NCBI RefSeq assembly: GCF_008087625.1
Contig: NZ_CP042997.1
Location: forward strand, 1,612,001-1,676,000
From: Aquisphaera giovannonii
GTDB lineage: Bacteria; Planctomycetota; Planctomycetia; Isosphaerales; Isosphaeraceae
Direction of reading: 5' to 3'
Length of the DNA: 64,000 nucleotides
A program made the position numbers and the translations under genes. The notes beneath the pieces are model-generated. The model worked only from the letters and a program-made list of their open reading frames with translations, ran no database searches and was not told where the DNA came from. Shown here piece by piece: positions 1 through 10,978 of the stretch. Each line of letters opens with the position of its first letter. Positions within the stretch are counted from its first letter, which is position 1.

Positions 1-1
1 C

Positions 2-691
2 ATCGTCCTCGGCTTCGCCGGCCGCGGGCGATGGGAGGACCTTCTGGACCTGGCCAGGGCCCGTTGCGGGGGCTGGGAAGGCGGCTCCACGACACGCCAG
101 GCCGACCCCGTCCGGGGCACGGGCGCCTTCCAGAAGATCCTCCGCGACGAGGACCTCCAGCAGACCGTCGTCGGGGTCTCCGACGCCCCGCCCCTGGAGG
201 CCGAGGACCGCTACGCCGCCCACCTCCTGGCGACCGTCCTGGGGGACCACACCGGCTCGCGGCTCTACTGGACGCTCATCGACCCCGGCCTGGCCGACGG
301 CGCTGGCCTCTCGTACCAGGACTACAACCAGGCCGGCACGTTCTTCACCTTCCTGAGCTGCGAGCCCGAGGAGACCGGGGCCAACCTCGCCCGGATCGCC
401 GGGGTCTACCGCGACGTCATGGAGTCCGGGGTGACGCCCGAGGAGCTCGAGCAGGCCAAGAACAAGGTCCTCGCGCGATCGGTCCTCCGGAGCGAGCGGC
501 CGATGGGCCGGCTGGCGTCGCTCGGCTTCCACTGGATGTACCGCCGCGCCTACCTCACCGTCGATCAGGAGCTGGACGCCTTCTCCCGCGTCACGCCGGC
601 CGACCTCCGCCGGGTGCTCGAGCAGTATCCCCTCTGGCCGATGACCGTCGTGTCAGTCGGCCCCACCGACGAGCTGGACGTGCCGGAGTGA
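2..691 (+). CDS. M16 family zinc peptidase, C-terminal part (5' end outside window)
   Basis: Only the last 229 codons are present; the frame is open from base 2 to a TGA at 689-691. The visible part matches the C-terminal, non-catalytic half of pitrilysin/processing-peptidase (M16) proteins: a segment with an Arg-rich strand and 'DTTSR'-like region (HLLATVLGDHTGSRLYW, residues about 77-93), followed by the family-typical helix TPEELEQAKNKVLA near residue 150 and a closing VTPADLRRVL helix. In M16 enzymes the zinc site (HxxEH) lies in the N-terminal half, which is upstream of the window, so activity cannot be judged here. The next gene begins 43 bases downstream on the same strand. Family assignment is good; the substrate is unknown. 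Confidence 0.8.
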   Translation: MVLGFAGRGRWEDLLDLARARCGGWEGGSTTRQADPVRGTGAFQKILRDEDLQQTVVGVSDAPPLEAEDRYAAHLLATVLGDHTGSRLYWTLIDPGLADGAGLSYQDYNQAGTFFTFLSCEPEETGANLARIAGVYRDVMESGVTPEELEQAKNKVLARSVLRSERPMGRLASLGFHWMYRRAYLTVDQELDAFSRVTPADLRRVLEQYPLWPMTVVSVGPTDELDVPE

Positions 692-734
692 GCCGACGCC
701 GGCGCGAGCCCGGGCCCGATGACGGAGTGCTCCC

Positions 735-1655
735 ATGAGGATCGTCAGCCTCCTGCCCTCGATCACGGAGCTCGTCTGCGCGCTCGGGCATCGCGAGTCG
801 CTCGTGGGGGTGACCCACGAGTGCGACTACCCGCCGGGCGTCGAGTCGCTCCCGTTCCTCACGCGGAACACGATCCACGCCGGGGCCAGCAGCGCCGAGA
901 TCGACGAGCTGGTCTCCGCCCAGACGCAGGGGCTCTACGAGCTGGACGAGAATCTGCTCGGGCAACTCGCCCCGGACCTGATCCTCACCCAGGAGCAGTG
1001 CGACGTCTGCGCCGTGAACGAGGAGACGGTCCGCGAGTGCGCCTCGCGCCTGCCGGGCGGCCCGGCCGTCGAGAGCTTCAACCCGACCGACCTGGACTCG
1101 GTGTTCGCGATGTTCCGCCGGGTGGGCGACCTCCTCGACGAGCGTGCCGAGGCGGAGTCGCTGATCGCCGGGTTCAAGCTCACGGCCGGGGAGGTCGCAA
1201 AGCGGACGAAGGGCCGGCAGGGCCCCCCGCCCCGCGTACTCCTGATCGAATGGCTCGATCCCCCCTTCAGCGGCGGCCACTGGAACCCGGAGCTGATCGA
1301 GAAGGCCGGCGGCGAGGAGGTGCTGGGGGCGACGGGCATCCCCTCGCGGCGGCTCACCTGGAAGCAGGTCGCGGCGAGCCGGCCCGACGTCGTGATCGTG
1401 GCCCCCTGCGGATTCACGCTCGGGCGGGCCGAGCGAGACTTGCGGGAGCTCGACGCCCGGCCCGAATGGCGGGCACTCCCGGCGGTCCGGAACGGCCGCG
1501 TGGTCCTCGCGGATGGTTCCGCCTACTTCTCCCGGCCGGGGCCCCGGCTGGAGACCTCCCTCCGGATCGCCGCCGCGGCCATCGATCCCGAGCGTTGCTC
1601 CGACCTGGCGCCGCCCCCGGGCCAGGGCTGGCTCCCGCGGCCGGCCCGCGACTGA
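735..1655 (+). CDS. Cobalamin-binding-type (BtuF-like) helical-backbone receptor
   Basis: A 306-residue protein opening with RIVSLLPSITELVCALG, the typical start of the BtuF/FecB-like periplasmic-binding-protein fold, followed by HECDYPPG and EQCDVCAVN, motifs seen in the cytoplasmic 'cobalamin-binding protein' subfamily. The C-terminal half has the second lobe (VLLIEWLDPPFSGGHWNPELIEKAGG and ASRPDVVIVAPCG). I see no signal peptide or lipobox, unlike true ABC-transporter receptors, and no permease or ATPase gene is adjacent, so it may be a soluble corrinoid-binding protein and not a transport component. A GGAG ribosome-binding site lies seven bases before the ATG. The family is clear; the ligand is inferred. 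Confidence 0.8.
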   Translation: MRIVSLLPSITELVCALGHRESLVGVTHECDYPPGVESLPFLTRNTIHAGASSAEIDELVSAQTQGLYELDENLLGQLAPDLILTQEQCDVCAVNEETVRECASRLPGGPAVESFNPTDLDSVFAMFRRVGDLLDERAEAESLIAGFKLTAGEVAKRTKGRQGPPPRVLLIEWLDPPFSGGHWNPELIEKAGGEEVLGATGIPSRRLTWKQVAASRPDVVIVAPCGFTLGRAERDLRELDARPEWRALPAVRNGRVVLADGSAYFSRPGPRLETSLRIAAAAIDPERCSDLAPPPGQGWLPRPARD

Positions 1656-1682
1656 GCCGGCGCGGGGGGTACGCCCTCGCCG

Positions 1683-2537
1683 TCAGTGGAAGAGGAACAG
1701 CGGGACCGGGCTCTCGCGCAGGAGATTCCGCGTCACCGAGCCGAGGAAGAACTCCCGGAATCCCGACTGGCCGTAGCACCCCATGACGATCATCCACGCC
1801 CCGCGGAGCTCGCACTCGGAGACGAGCAGCCGCGATGCGGGCAGCCGGCTGGCGATGGGCTGGGCCTCCGCCTTGACGTCGTGGAACCGCAGGTAATCGA
1901 TCGCACGCTCGGCGATGCGGGCCGCCTCGACGGCGTCGACATGGACGCTCGCCACGACGACCGGGCTCGAGGCCGCAAGGCCCGAGGTCCGGAACTCATG
2001 GAGCGCCCGCGAGGCCTGCACGCTGCCGTCGTACGCCACGAGGACGGGACGGCCGGGCTCATCGGGCACGACCGGGAGATCGGCGGGGACGACGATGACC
2101 GGCCGCGGGCTCGTCTTGAGGATGCGGTTGGTCGTGTCGTCGTATCCCTCCTGCGTCTCGAACCGGAAGCGGCTCTGCCGGCCGAGGAGGATCAGGTCGT
2201 AACGCTGCGACTCGAGCTCGATCCGCTCGTCGGGGTATCCCCGGTCCTCCAGGAGCTTGCACGGCACTCCCGCCCGGGCGCATCGGACGGAGAAGTCGGC
2301 GAGGAAGCCCTCGACCTCGCGGCGGGCGTGATCGACCCTCTCCCGGAAGAGCATCGGCTCGGCGTAAGGCACGCCGCCGGCGATCAGGCTGGGCTCGAGC
2401 TCCCGGATGGTGGGCTCGTCCACGATCCCGAGGCCCACGAGCAGAGCGCCCGTCCGCCGCGACAGGGCGATCCCCATCTCCACCGCACTCTTGCTGAAAT
2501 CCGACCCGTCGAGTCCCACCAGGATGGAGCGTACCAT
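1683..2537 (-). CDS. Tandem-domain universal stress protein (UspA family)
   Basis: A 284-residue protein with two Usp domains. The first opens with SILVGLDGSDFSKSAVEM and ends near PVIVVPA; the second opens with PVLVAYDGSVQASRAL and carries the ATP-binding signature G-x2-G-x9-G-S (GCYGQSGFREFFLGS) near the C-terminus. Usp proteins are cytoplasmic stress-response factors; the intact signature suggests that the second domain binds ATP. The frame stays open for another 51 codons upstream, but the ATG at 2537 is preceded by a GGGGAGAG ribosome-binding site and coincides with the start of the conserved domain, so the upstream part is probably untranslated. It converges with the receptor gene, 27 bases apart. 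Confidence 0.88.
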   Translation of the reverse strand: MVRSILVGLDGSDFSKSAVEMGIALSRRTGALLVGLGIVDEPTIRELEPSLIAGGVPYAEPMLFRERVDHARREVEGFLADFSVRCARAGVPCKLLEDRGYPDERIELESQRYDLILLGRQSRFRFETQEGYDDTTNRILKTSPRPVIVVPADLPVVPDEPGRPVLVAYDGSVQASRALHEFRTSGLAASSPVVVASVHVDAVEAARIAERAIDYLRFHDVKAEAQPIASRLPASRLLVSECELRGAWMIVMGCYGQSGFREFFLGSVTRNLLRESPVPLFLFH

Positions 2538-2727
2538 GGCGTCTCTCCCCGGGCCCCCGCGTCGGCAGCCTCGGCTCGAGGCCGCGTGAGGTTCTCCGCC
2601 GCGCTGCGGAATCGGGGGAATCCTGCCGGCGGGAGATGGACCGGCGGACAAGGCCGGCCCTCCGTCTCCCCCACTGCCAGCTCTATCCATTCTACGATGG
2701 ACGCGGCCGAAGGGGTCGGGCGCAGCG

Positions 2728-2759
2728 AAAAGCCTCCGCGAGTGGACTCGCGGAGGCTT
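2728..2759 (-). terminator. Rho-independent terminator of the first Gly-Met-rich gene
   Basis: A perfect hairpin (AGCCTCCGCGAG, four-base loop, CTCGCGGAGGCT) is followed on the minus strand by TTTT. It lies about 46 bases beyond the stop codon at 2805. Confidence 0.75.
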
Positions 2760-2804
2760 CCGTCTGCGATCGGGATCCGGATCGGCCTCGGAGGCCGCCG
2801 CGTC

Positions 2805-4409
2805 TCAGAGGCCGCTGAGGTCGGCGGCGGTGACGCGGATGCCCTTCTTCAGCCCGAGGGTCTTGACGACCTCCTCGGTGGCCGGGACGGTCATGCTGCG
2901 GCGCGGCCCGATGGAGATTCCCGTCAGCTCGCGGGGCTTCTCCGCGTCGCCGGCCTTGGAGCCGGTCATCGCCAGGCCGTTGAGCACCAGCGGCGAGGCG
3001 TTGTCGATGCGCACCTGGTAGGTCGGCTTGCCCTTGACCGCCGGGCCGGGCTTCAGCTGGGCCCGCACCAGCCGGCCCAGCACGCCCTCGGCGAGCCGGT
3101 CGCCCAGCTTCGCCGCAACGCCGTCGGCCGGGACGGCGAACTTGCCGAAGGGCACCCACCGGCCGGCCGTGCCGTCGCTGGAGAGCACCTGCGCCGTCGC
3201 CTGGTCCCCGGCGATCCGCACCCGGCAGGCGACCGCGGGGCCCTCGGGGAACTCGGGCACGCCGATCTTGGTCTTCAGGCCCAGGAAGCCGTGGGTGCCG
3301 AGCTCCTTCTCCAGGGCCTCGGCGCGGGGCCTGGAGCCGGCGTCGGCGGCCTCCACGGCGAAGAGGATGGAGCCGCTCTCCTCGTCGGTCAGCGAGTCCA
3401 GGCGGTCGACGAACTCCTGGGCCAGGGTCAGCTCATGCGGGTTGGCCCACCGGGAGGCCAGCTGGGCGACCTGCGGCCAGTCCAGCCCGGAGCCGAGCCG
3501 CCACATCACCAGCTGGCTGACGGCCTCGGGCGCCTTCTCGGCCTGGAGGCGGCGGAGCGCCTTCTGGGCGCGGGGGTCGATGTCGGTCTGGGAGACGTCC
3601 AGGAGCCGCAGCTTCTCGCCCTTCTCCGGCCGGCTCAGGCCGGTCTCGGAGTCGGGGTCGGGCCGGGAGAGGCTCACCAGGCGGGTGGGCAGCTCGCGCT
3701 TCTGGCCGACCTTGAGGTCGGCGAAGGGGAGGCTGGTGGGGGGCACCGACCGCATGCCGCCCATGCCGCCCATGCCTCCTCCCATGCCGCCCATGCCGCC
3801 CATGCCTCCGCCCATGCCCATGCCGCCCATGCCGCCGCCCATCATGCCCATGGCGATGGACCGCTGGTCCCAGCTGTCGTAGTCGCCGCAGAGGTACATG
3901 ATCAGCCGGGACAGCATCATCATGCCCATGGTCGCCGGCATCACGCCGCCGCCCATCATGCCGCCGCCCATGCCGCCGCCCATACCGCCGCCCATGCCGC
4001 CGCCCATACCACCCATGCCGCCGCCCATGCCGCCGCCCATACCACCCATGCCGCCGCCCATACCACCCATGCCGCCGCCCATACCGCCCATGCCGCCCAT
4101 CTGGCCGCTGGCGCCCTGGGCGATGAGGCCCGGCGGCAGGACGACGCGGAGCTGACGCCGCGTCTGGTTGGTGACCGCGACGGTCATCCGGCCGTCGCCT
4201 CGGCCCTCGGCGTCGACGGACACCAGGCCCTTGTCCATCGCCTCCAGCAGGCTGTACGTCGGGATGTCCTCGTCGGCCTTCGCCGACGCCGCGGACTGGG
4301 CCTTCGACGCCTTGGCCGGCTTCCCGTCATCGGCCGAGGCCAGGGACAAGGGCAGGCATCCCACGAGGATGGCTGCGGGGAGGAAGGGAGCGAAACGGCG
4401 GGGTTCCAT
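2805..4409 (-). CDS. Exported Gly-Met-rich planctomycete protein, copy 1
   Basis: A 534-residue protein I cannot assign to a named family. It has a signal peptide (MEPRRF, then a hydrophobic stretch ending near LASADD), a conserved segment at about residues 48-95 (DIPTYSLLEAMDKGLVSV, then a beta-rich AVTNQTRRQLRVVLPPGL), a long low-complexity tract of GGM/GGGM repeats (about residues 100-225) interrupted by a hydrophobic, Met-rich patch around MGMMMLSRLIMYLCGDYDSW, and a globular C-terminal half of about 300 residues. The C-terminal half differs from the copy at 4760-6376 at only six residues. The signal peptide and 5' flank are unrelated to that copy. The Gly-Met tract could bind metal or form a flexible surface; that is speculation. 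Confidence 0.75.
   Translation of the reverse strand: MEPRRFAPFLPAAILVGCLPLSLASADDGKPAKASKAQSAASAKADEDIPTYSLLEAMDKGLVSVDAEGRGDGRMTVAVTNQTRRQLRVVLPPGLIAQGASGQMGGMGGMGGGMGGMGGGMGGMGGGMGGGMGGMGGGMGGGMGGGMGGGMMGGGVMPATMGMMMLSRLIMYLCGDYDSWDQRSIAMGMMGGGMGGMGMGGGMGGMGGMGGGMGGMGGMRSVPPTSLPFADLKVGQKRELPTRLVSLSRPDPDSETGLSRPEKGEKLRLLDVSQTDIDPRAQKALRRLQAEKAPEAVSQLVMWRLGSGLDWPQVAQLASRWANPHELTLAQEFVDRLDSLTDEESGSILFAVEAADAGSRPRAEALEKELGTHGFLGLKTKIGVPEFPEGPAVACRVRIAGDQATAQVLSSDGTAGRWVPFGKFAVPADGVAAKLGDRLAEGVLGRLVRAQLKPGPAVKGKPTYQVRIDNASPLVLNGLAMTGSKAGDAEKPRELTGISIGPRRSMTVPATEEVVKTLGLKKGIRVTAADLSGL
3757..4107 (-). repeat. In-frame GGM/GGGM-coding low-complexity repeats (copy 1)
   Basis: Reiterated nine-base units (CAT GCC GCC type on the plus strand) encode runs of Gly-Gly-Met and Gly-Gly-Gly-Met. 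They are split by a unique segment around 3850-3945. Unit number differs from that of the paralogue at 5703-6068, consistent with slippage. Confidence 0.8.
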
Positions 4410-4759
4410 GGAGCGTCCTCTTTATTTCACGAAGACAACCGGGTGTGCACCACGCCCGGGGGAAAGTCCTCGCGAGAAGGCGTGGATTGACTGCGACGTC
4501 AGGCCGCACGGGGAACGGTACGCCCCGGCGCGTTGAGCTCGATGGCTTTCGCGTCGCCGGGTTGCACGTGTTTTTGATAAGGACGATGGCGGGACACCTG
4601 TTATTCGGAGGGAACTCGCGGGATCACGCCGGGCGCCCTTGGCCCGATCGCGACGCCTCGTCGGGCATGCTCCTCGGGCCCGGCGCAATGAAGAGGCCCC
4701 GGCCGTTTCGCCCGGCCGGGGCCTCGGATGGTGCCATGGTTTGGAAGCGTCGTTCGTGC
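4410..4759. other. Intergenic region between the two Gly-Met-rich paralogues
   Basis: It holds the terminator of copy 2 (4693-4725) and, to its left, the 5' flank of copy 1. The stretch around 4557-4600 is locally AT-richer and may hold the copy-1 promoter, but I could not define a -35/-10 pair. No reading frame here looks real. Confidence 0.4.
4693..4725 (-). terminator. Terminator hairpin of the second Gly-Met-rich gene
   Basis: A 13-base perfect stem (GAGGCCCCGGCCG with CGGCCGGGGCCTC) around a seven-base loop lies 35 bases past the stop codon at 4760. The trailing T run is weak. Confidence 0.6.
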
Positions 4760-6376
<1,617 letters not shown>

Positions 6377-7835
6377 GGGATCACCTCTCCGTCTGTTGAG
6401 GCGGCGTGAATCACCTCGAGGGCGTCGTCGTGCGACGTCGCCCGGTGATCTCGCCGCCTCCTCACGAGTTTGGAAGAAAAGTCAGCGGCAGCGGGGATTC
6501 TGGCCCGGCTGCGGTCATAGCAGTTTTCCGACAGAAACAGCACGGAATGGCGGCAGCCATGTCGGTTGGAGAGGCGGACGACAGCATCGAACCCTGCCGG
6601 CCGACGCGATTCCGCTCGAGGAGCCCTGGAAGAACAGACGCCGGAATGGGACGTCACATTCGCCTTTGTTGAAATCTTGCTGCCGCAGCCGCAGAGAAGG
6701 GCCGCGGTGCAATCCCGACCTCATCCCTGGCGTTTCCCCGGACGGGGATTCCCGGCTCCAGGGAACACCGGGAGGCCCGTCGTGCCCCATGCGGCTCGAA
6801 GCGTCCGCGCTGGAGCGTTGCGGCGATCGCGGAGGGCTTCCTGGTCGGCAGGCGCCTTCGACGCCGCCTCAGGGATCTCCTGGGGAGCGCGTCGCCGGCG
6901 TGGCCCCGCCAGGACGGGCATGAGAGGTCCGCGATGGGCGATCGGAGGAGCTAGCTCGGCGCCACCGGCGGCATGTCCGCGGATCGGCCCGATGCGGGCG
7001 AACCGTGGAATGCGCGTCGTTGCCGCCGGCCCTCGCGGGCCACCGCGACGGCCGGCTCAACAGCGCCGGGGATAAGGGACGAGGGGCCGGGCAGGAGGCC
7101 CCCCGGATTCCGGCCCCTGCGTGAGGGCGGCCCTCCGGATCCATCGGCCGACGGAGTCGGCGGGGGCGTCGGCATGAGGAGAGGTGGGGAGGATGGCACG
7201 CAGGCGGAGCACCCGCTGGGCCGCCTGGGAGGGGAGTGCTCGGCCCCGCGGACGGCTCGCATGATGGTACGCGACGACGGCCTCGGTGCCCCGACCGGGA
7301 CGGCGGAGCACCGGGGCACGGTCCGCCTCCGGGAGGGCCGGGATCAGGAGCAGGGTGCATAAGAGGGAGCGCACGACCAGGCTTCGCCGCCCGCCCGGCG
7401 GCAACCCCGATCGGCTCTCTCCACCGGCTCCCGGTTCGCGGTTCACGGGCCAACTCTCCGCAGGGCTGAGAGGCGCGAGGGGAGCGTCCAGGCGAGCGAC
7501 GGGATGCTCGGGCGTGGCGAGCCGGGTCTGGACGAACCCTGCGTCGGATTATAACTCAAGGAACAGGCCGTGAAGTCGCTTTTCCCGGACAAAGGAAAAT
7601 TGGATGCAGCGGGAATGGCCGGGTTCCCGCCCCTGATGGAAGGATGCCGACCGTTCGCGGCCCATGAATGCACGCGGCGTGATCCGCCGTCGGCGTGACA
7701 TCGGCATCGCGCAGGCCTCGTCCATCGCCGCTCCACGGCGTCTGGCGGCGTATCATTCACCGCCCGCCCTTAGGGATGTAGAATACGTCATTCGCCCCAT
7801 GTTCCCGACCGGACCGATTGGCTGGAGACCCCGCG
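6377..7835. other. Long region with no convincing gene
   Basis: About 1.46 kb on both strands yields only short frames with the Arg/Pro/Gly-rich composition expected of chance frames in GC-rich DNA. The left end should hold the promoter of the Gly-Met-rich gene (5' end at 6376) and the right end that of citrate synthase. One frame, 7057-7446, has a plausible signal sequence and is listed separately. Confidence 0.5.
7057..7446 (-). CDS. Possible small secreted protein (weak)
   Basis: A 129-residue frame starting at GTG with GGAGAG 7-8 bases upstream. It has a basic N-terminus and a hydrophobic stretch (LVVRSLLCTLLLIPALPEA) that could be a signal peptide. The rest is Arg/Pro/Ala-rich with no motif. 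It may be a chance frame; I include it because it is the only candidate in a long empty region. Confidence 0.22.
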   Translation of the reverse strand: MNREPGAGGESRSGLPPGGRRSLVVRSLLCTLLLIPALPEADRAPVLRRPGRGTEAVVAYHHASRPRGRALPSQAAQRVLRLRAILPTSPHADAPADSVGRWIRRAALTQGPESGGPPARPLVPYPRRC

Positions 7836-9134
7836 ATGACTCGGCACGCAACCCTGATGTTCGAAGGCAAGCAGATCGAATTGCCGGTCATCGAGGGGTC
7901 CGAAGGTGAACTCGCCGTCGACATCTCCCAACTCCGCGCGAAGACCGGCCTGATCACCCTCGACCCGGGGTTCGGCAACACGGGGGCCTGCACCAGCGCC
8001 ATCACGTTCATCGACGGCGAGAAGGGGATCCTCCGCTATCGCGGCATCCCGATCGAGCAGCTCGCGGAGAACTCGAGCTTCACCGAGACGGCCTGGCTGC
8101 TGATCCACGGCCGGCTCCCCCAGCGTCAGGAGCTGGACCTCTTCCGCGAGCAGCTCAATCGGCACGCCCCGCTCCACGAGGCCTTCAAGCACCACTTCGA
8201 GGGGTTCCTGGTCGACGCCCCCCCCATGGCGATGCTGTCCGCCATGATCAACACGCTCTCCTGCTTCCCCAGGCGCTGGAACACCGCGACGCCCGCCGGC
8301 CCTGACGAGGAGTTCTACGAGGAGGCCGCCCGGCTGATCAGCAAGGTGAGGACGATCGCGGCCTACTCGTATCGCCGATCGATGGGCCTGCCGTTCATCT
8401 ACCCGGACCCCAAGCTGCCGTACGTCGCGAACTTCCTGCACATGATGTTCTCGATGCCCTACGAGCAGCACATGGCGAGCCCGGAGGTCGTGGAGGCCCT
8501 GAACCTCATCCTCCTGCTCCACGCCGACCACGAGCAGAATTGCAGCACCTCCACGGTCCGCGTCGTCGGCTCCAGCCAGGCGAACCTCTTCGCCTCGTGC
8601 GCCGCGGCGGTCGGGGCCCTCTGGGGCCCGCTGCACGGGGGGGCCAACGTGGCGGTCCTGGAGATGCTCAGCAAGATCCACCACGGCGGCATCTCCGCGG
8701 ACCAGGCCATCAAGCTGGCGAAGGACCCCAAGAGCGGGTTCCGGCTCATGGGGTTCGGCCACCGGGTCTACAAGAACTTCGACCCCCGGGCGATCATCCT
8801 CAAGCGGTCCGCCGATCGGGTCCTCTCCCAGCTCGGCGTCAACGACCCGCTCCTCGACGTGGCCCGGCAGCTCGAGGAGAAGGCGCTCACCGACCCCTAC
8901 TTCGTCGAGCGCAAGCTGTACCCGAACGTGGACTTCTACAGCGGCATCATCATGCGGGCCATCGGCATCCCCCTGAACATGTTCACCGTGATCTTCGCGA
9001 TCGGCCGGATGCCGGGCTGGATCGCCCAGTGGGCGGAGCAGCACGCCGACCCCAAGGCCAGGATCGCGCGTCCGCGGCAGGTCTACATCGGGAATACGAT
9101 CTCGGACTATGTGCCCATCGATGATCGCAGGTAA
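7836..9134 (+). CDS. gltA: Citrate synthase
   Basis: A 432-residue enzyme that condenses acetyl-CoA with oxaloacetate to form citrate, the entry step of the TCA cycle, in the cytoplasm. The family signature GFGHRVYKNFDPRA is intact. The catalytic histidines are in LLHADHEQN and GFGHRVY, and the catalytic aspartate is in NVDFYSGI. The length and the extended N-terminal beta region (KQIELPVIEGSEGELAVDI) fit the hexameric bacterial type. The ATG at 7836 has GGAG eight bases upstream; an in-frame TTG 18 bases earlier is less likely. It is probably transcribed alone or with the kinase gene 53 bases downstream. Confidence 0.95.
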   Translation: MTRHATLMFEGKQIELPVIEGSEGELAVDISQLRAKTGLITLDPGFGNTGACTSAITFIDGEKGILRYRGIPIEQLAENSSFTETAWLLIHGRLPQRQELDLFREQLNRHAPLHEAFKHHFEGFLVDAPPMAMLSAMINTLSCFPRRWNTATPAGPDEEFYEEAARLISKVRTIAAYSYRRSMGLPFIYPDPKLPYVANFLHMMFSMPYEQHMASPEVVEALNLILLLHADHEQNCSTSTVRVVGSSQANLFASCAAAVGALWGPLHGGANVAVLEMLSKIHHGGISADQAIKLAKDPKSGFRLMGFGHRVYKNFDPRAIILKRSADRVLSQLGVNDPLLDVARQLEEKALTDPYFVERKLYPNVDFYSGIIMRAIGIPLNMFTVIFAIGRMPGWIAQWAEQHADPKARIARPRQVYIGNTISDYVPIDDRR

Positions 9135-9187
9135 GATAGGGTTGCCGCCGGACGACCCGACCGGCCCCTTTCTTGAAAGAGGTCCCG

Positions 9188-10939
9188 ATGTCTCCCCCCG
9201 GCAGGGAGAAGCCGTGCCCACCGCCCGGGCGATTCTGGGAAGCCGTCCTCCGGGGCTCCTGGACCGACGCCGAGCGGGACCACGTCGCCGGGTGTCCGAA
9301 CTGTCGGGCCATGGAGGGCCGGCTGCGGGCCGCGCTCGCCGGGGCCCGCGAGACCGCCCCCGCCTCGCTCGCCTCGGATGACCATGGCGGCGAGGAGCCC
9401 CCCGTCGCGTCCGGCACCACCGGGATCGAGCTCAGCCGCTCGCCGGAATCGGCCGATCGCGATGGCGGATCCGAGCCCGATCCCGCCCCGGCCCCGGCCC
9501 CGGGCCGCATCCCCGTCGCCGCCGACCCCGGGCGAGGCGCCCTCAACCGCCTGGGACGCTACGTCCTGGTCCGCAAGCTGGCCGAAGGCGGCATGTCCTC
9601 GGTCTACGAGGCCCACGACAGCGAGCTGAGCCGGACCGTGGCCCTGAAGGTCTGCCCCGCGTTCCTCGGCCTCTCCAACGCACCGCGGCTCGACCGCTTC
9701 CTCCGCGAGGCGAGGGTCGCCGCCGGCCTCGACCACCCTGCCCTCCTGCCCATCTACGAGGTCGGGCGTGCCGGCGAGAGCCTGTACATCGCCAGCCGGT
9801 TCGTGGACGGCACCGACCTCCACCGGAGGATCGCCGCGCAGGGGCCGCTCCCCTGGCCCGAGGCCGTCGCCATCGTGGAGCAGGTCGCGCTGGCCGTCGG
9901 CCACGCCCACGAACGGGGGATCATCCACCGCGACATCAAGCCTTCGAACATCCTCCTGGACCGGGAAGGCAAGCCGTACCTCGCGGACTTCGGCCTCGCC
10001 CGCTCGTTCCAGGACGGGCAGGACGTCTCGCTCACCCGCGAGGGCGTGATCGTCGGGACGCCCACCTACATGGCCCCGGAGCAGGCCATGGGCCAGGTGG
10101 ACCTCCAGGGCCCGGGCATGGACATCTACGGCCTGGGCGCCACGCTCTACGCGCTGCTGACCGGCGGCCCCCCGTTCCGCGGGTCCAACGCCATCGACAC
10201 GATCCGCCGGGCGGTCGAGACCGACCCGGCGCCCCCGCGGGCGATCAACACGGCGATCCCCCGCGACCTGGACCTCGTCTGCATGAAGGCGATGGCCCGC
10301 GACCCGAGGCTCCGGTATCCCTCCGCCCGGGCCCTGGCCGACGACCTGCGATCGATCCTCGCGGGCACCCCCCTGCCCCAGCCCCGGGGGCGGCTCTCGC
10401 CGCGAGGCCGCCTCGCCCCGGCGGGCCGCCACCGGCTGCGCTGGGCGCTCGCCGCCGCGTCGCTCGGCCCGATGCTCCTGCTCCTGCCCCGGATCCTGCC
10501 GCAGCGGACGCGGCCCCTCGTCGAGGCGAGCGGCACGCCGCCCCAGGTGAGCGTGCCCGGGCCCGGGCCACTCCCCGACGCCGAGGCGGGCGGCGAGGGC
10601 CTCGCCGCCGAGATCGAGGCCCACGGGCTCCGGCTCCTCCGGGAGGCCGAGCGGGAATTCCAGAGCGACGGAGGTCGCGGACGATCCCGGCGCGATCTCG
10701 TCCTGGCGCTCATCAGGCGCGGCGACTGCCTGGCCCTCCGGGGAGGGCCTTCCGCCGCGGTCTCCCCCTATCTCAGGGCGCTCGACCTCCTCAAATCGTT
10801 GCGAGCCCACGAGCCCGACGAGCCCCGCCATCGCGACGAGCTGGCCGGGATGTACGGCCTCGCCATCGCCGCCCTCCGCGCCGCGGGGCGTGAAGGCGAT
10901 GCGAAGGCCCTGGACCGGGAGGCCGCCGCCCTGCCTTGA
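9188..10939 (+). CDS. Membrane Ser/Thr protein kinase with N-terminal HxxxCxxC motif
   Basis: A 583-residue Hanks-type kinase. After about 120 residues the kinase domain shows a Gly-rich loop (LAEGGMSSVYEAHD), the ATP-anchoring lysine (VALKV), the catalytic loop HRDIKPSNIL, DFGLA and the activation segment GTPTYMAPEQ, so it should be active. A hydrophobic segment follows (RWALAAASLGPMLLLLPRIL), placing the kinase in the cytoplasm and a C-terminal helical, TPR-like region of about 130 residues on the other side of the membrane. The N-terminus has HVAGCPNC, like the zinc finger of anti-sigma factors. The ATG at 9188 has AAAGAGG just upstream and is preferred over a TTG 15 bases earlier. It converges with the acyltransferase gene. 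Confidence 0.9.
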   Translation: MSPPGREKPCPPPGRFWEAVLRGSWTDAERDHVAGCPNCRAMEGRLRAALAGARETAPASLASDDHGGEEPPVASGTTGIELSRSPESADRDGGSEPDPAPAPAPGRIPVAADPGRGALNRLGRYVLVRKLAEGGMSSVYEAHDSELSRTVALKVCPAFLGLSNAPRLDRFLREARVAAGLDHPALLPIYEVGRAGESLYIASRFVDGTDLHRRIAAQGPLPWPEAVAIVEQVALAVGHAHERGIIHRDIKPSNILLDREGKPYLADFGLARSFQDGQDVSLTREGVIVGTPTYMAPEQAMGQVDLQGPGMDIYGLGATLYALLTGGPPFRGSNAIDTIRRAVETDPAPPRAINTAIPRDLDLVCMKAMARDPRLRYPSARALADDLRSILAGTPLPQPRGRLSPRGRLAPAGRHRLRWALAAASLGPMLLLLPRILPQRTRPLVEASGTPPQVSVPGPGPLPDAEAGGEGLAAEIEAHGLRLLREAEREFQSDGGRGRSRRDLVLALIRRGDCLALRGGPSAAVSPYLRALDLLKSLRAHEPDEPRHRDELAGMYGLAIAALRAAGREGDAKALDREAAALP

Positions 10940-10978
10940 CGACGGGCGGGATGCGGCCTCGACCCGCGAGGCCCGGGC

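Noticed and set aside
1686-4490. Long plus-strand frames rich in Ala/His and Met/Pro across the Gly-Met-rich genes (also around 4445-6367).
   Set aside because: They are the antisense of the GGM repeats and conserved regions of the minus-strand genes; composition is that of shadow frames.
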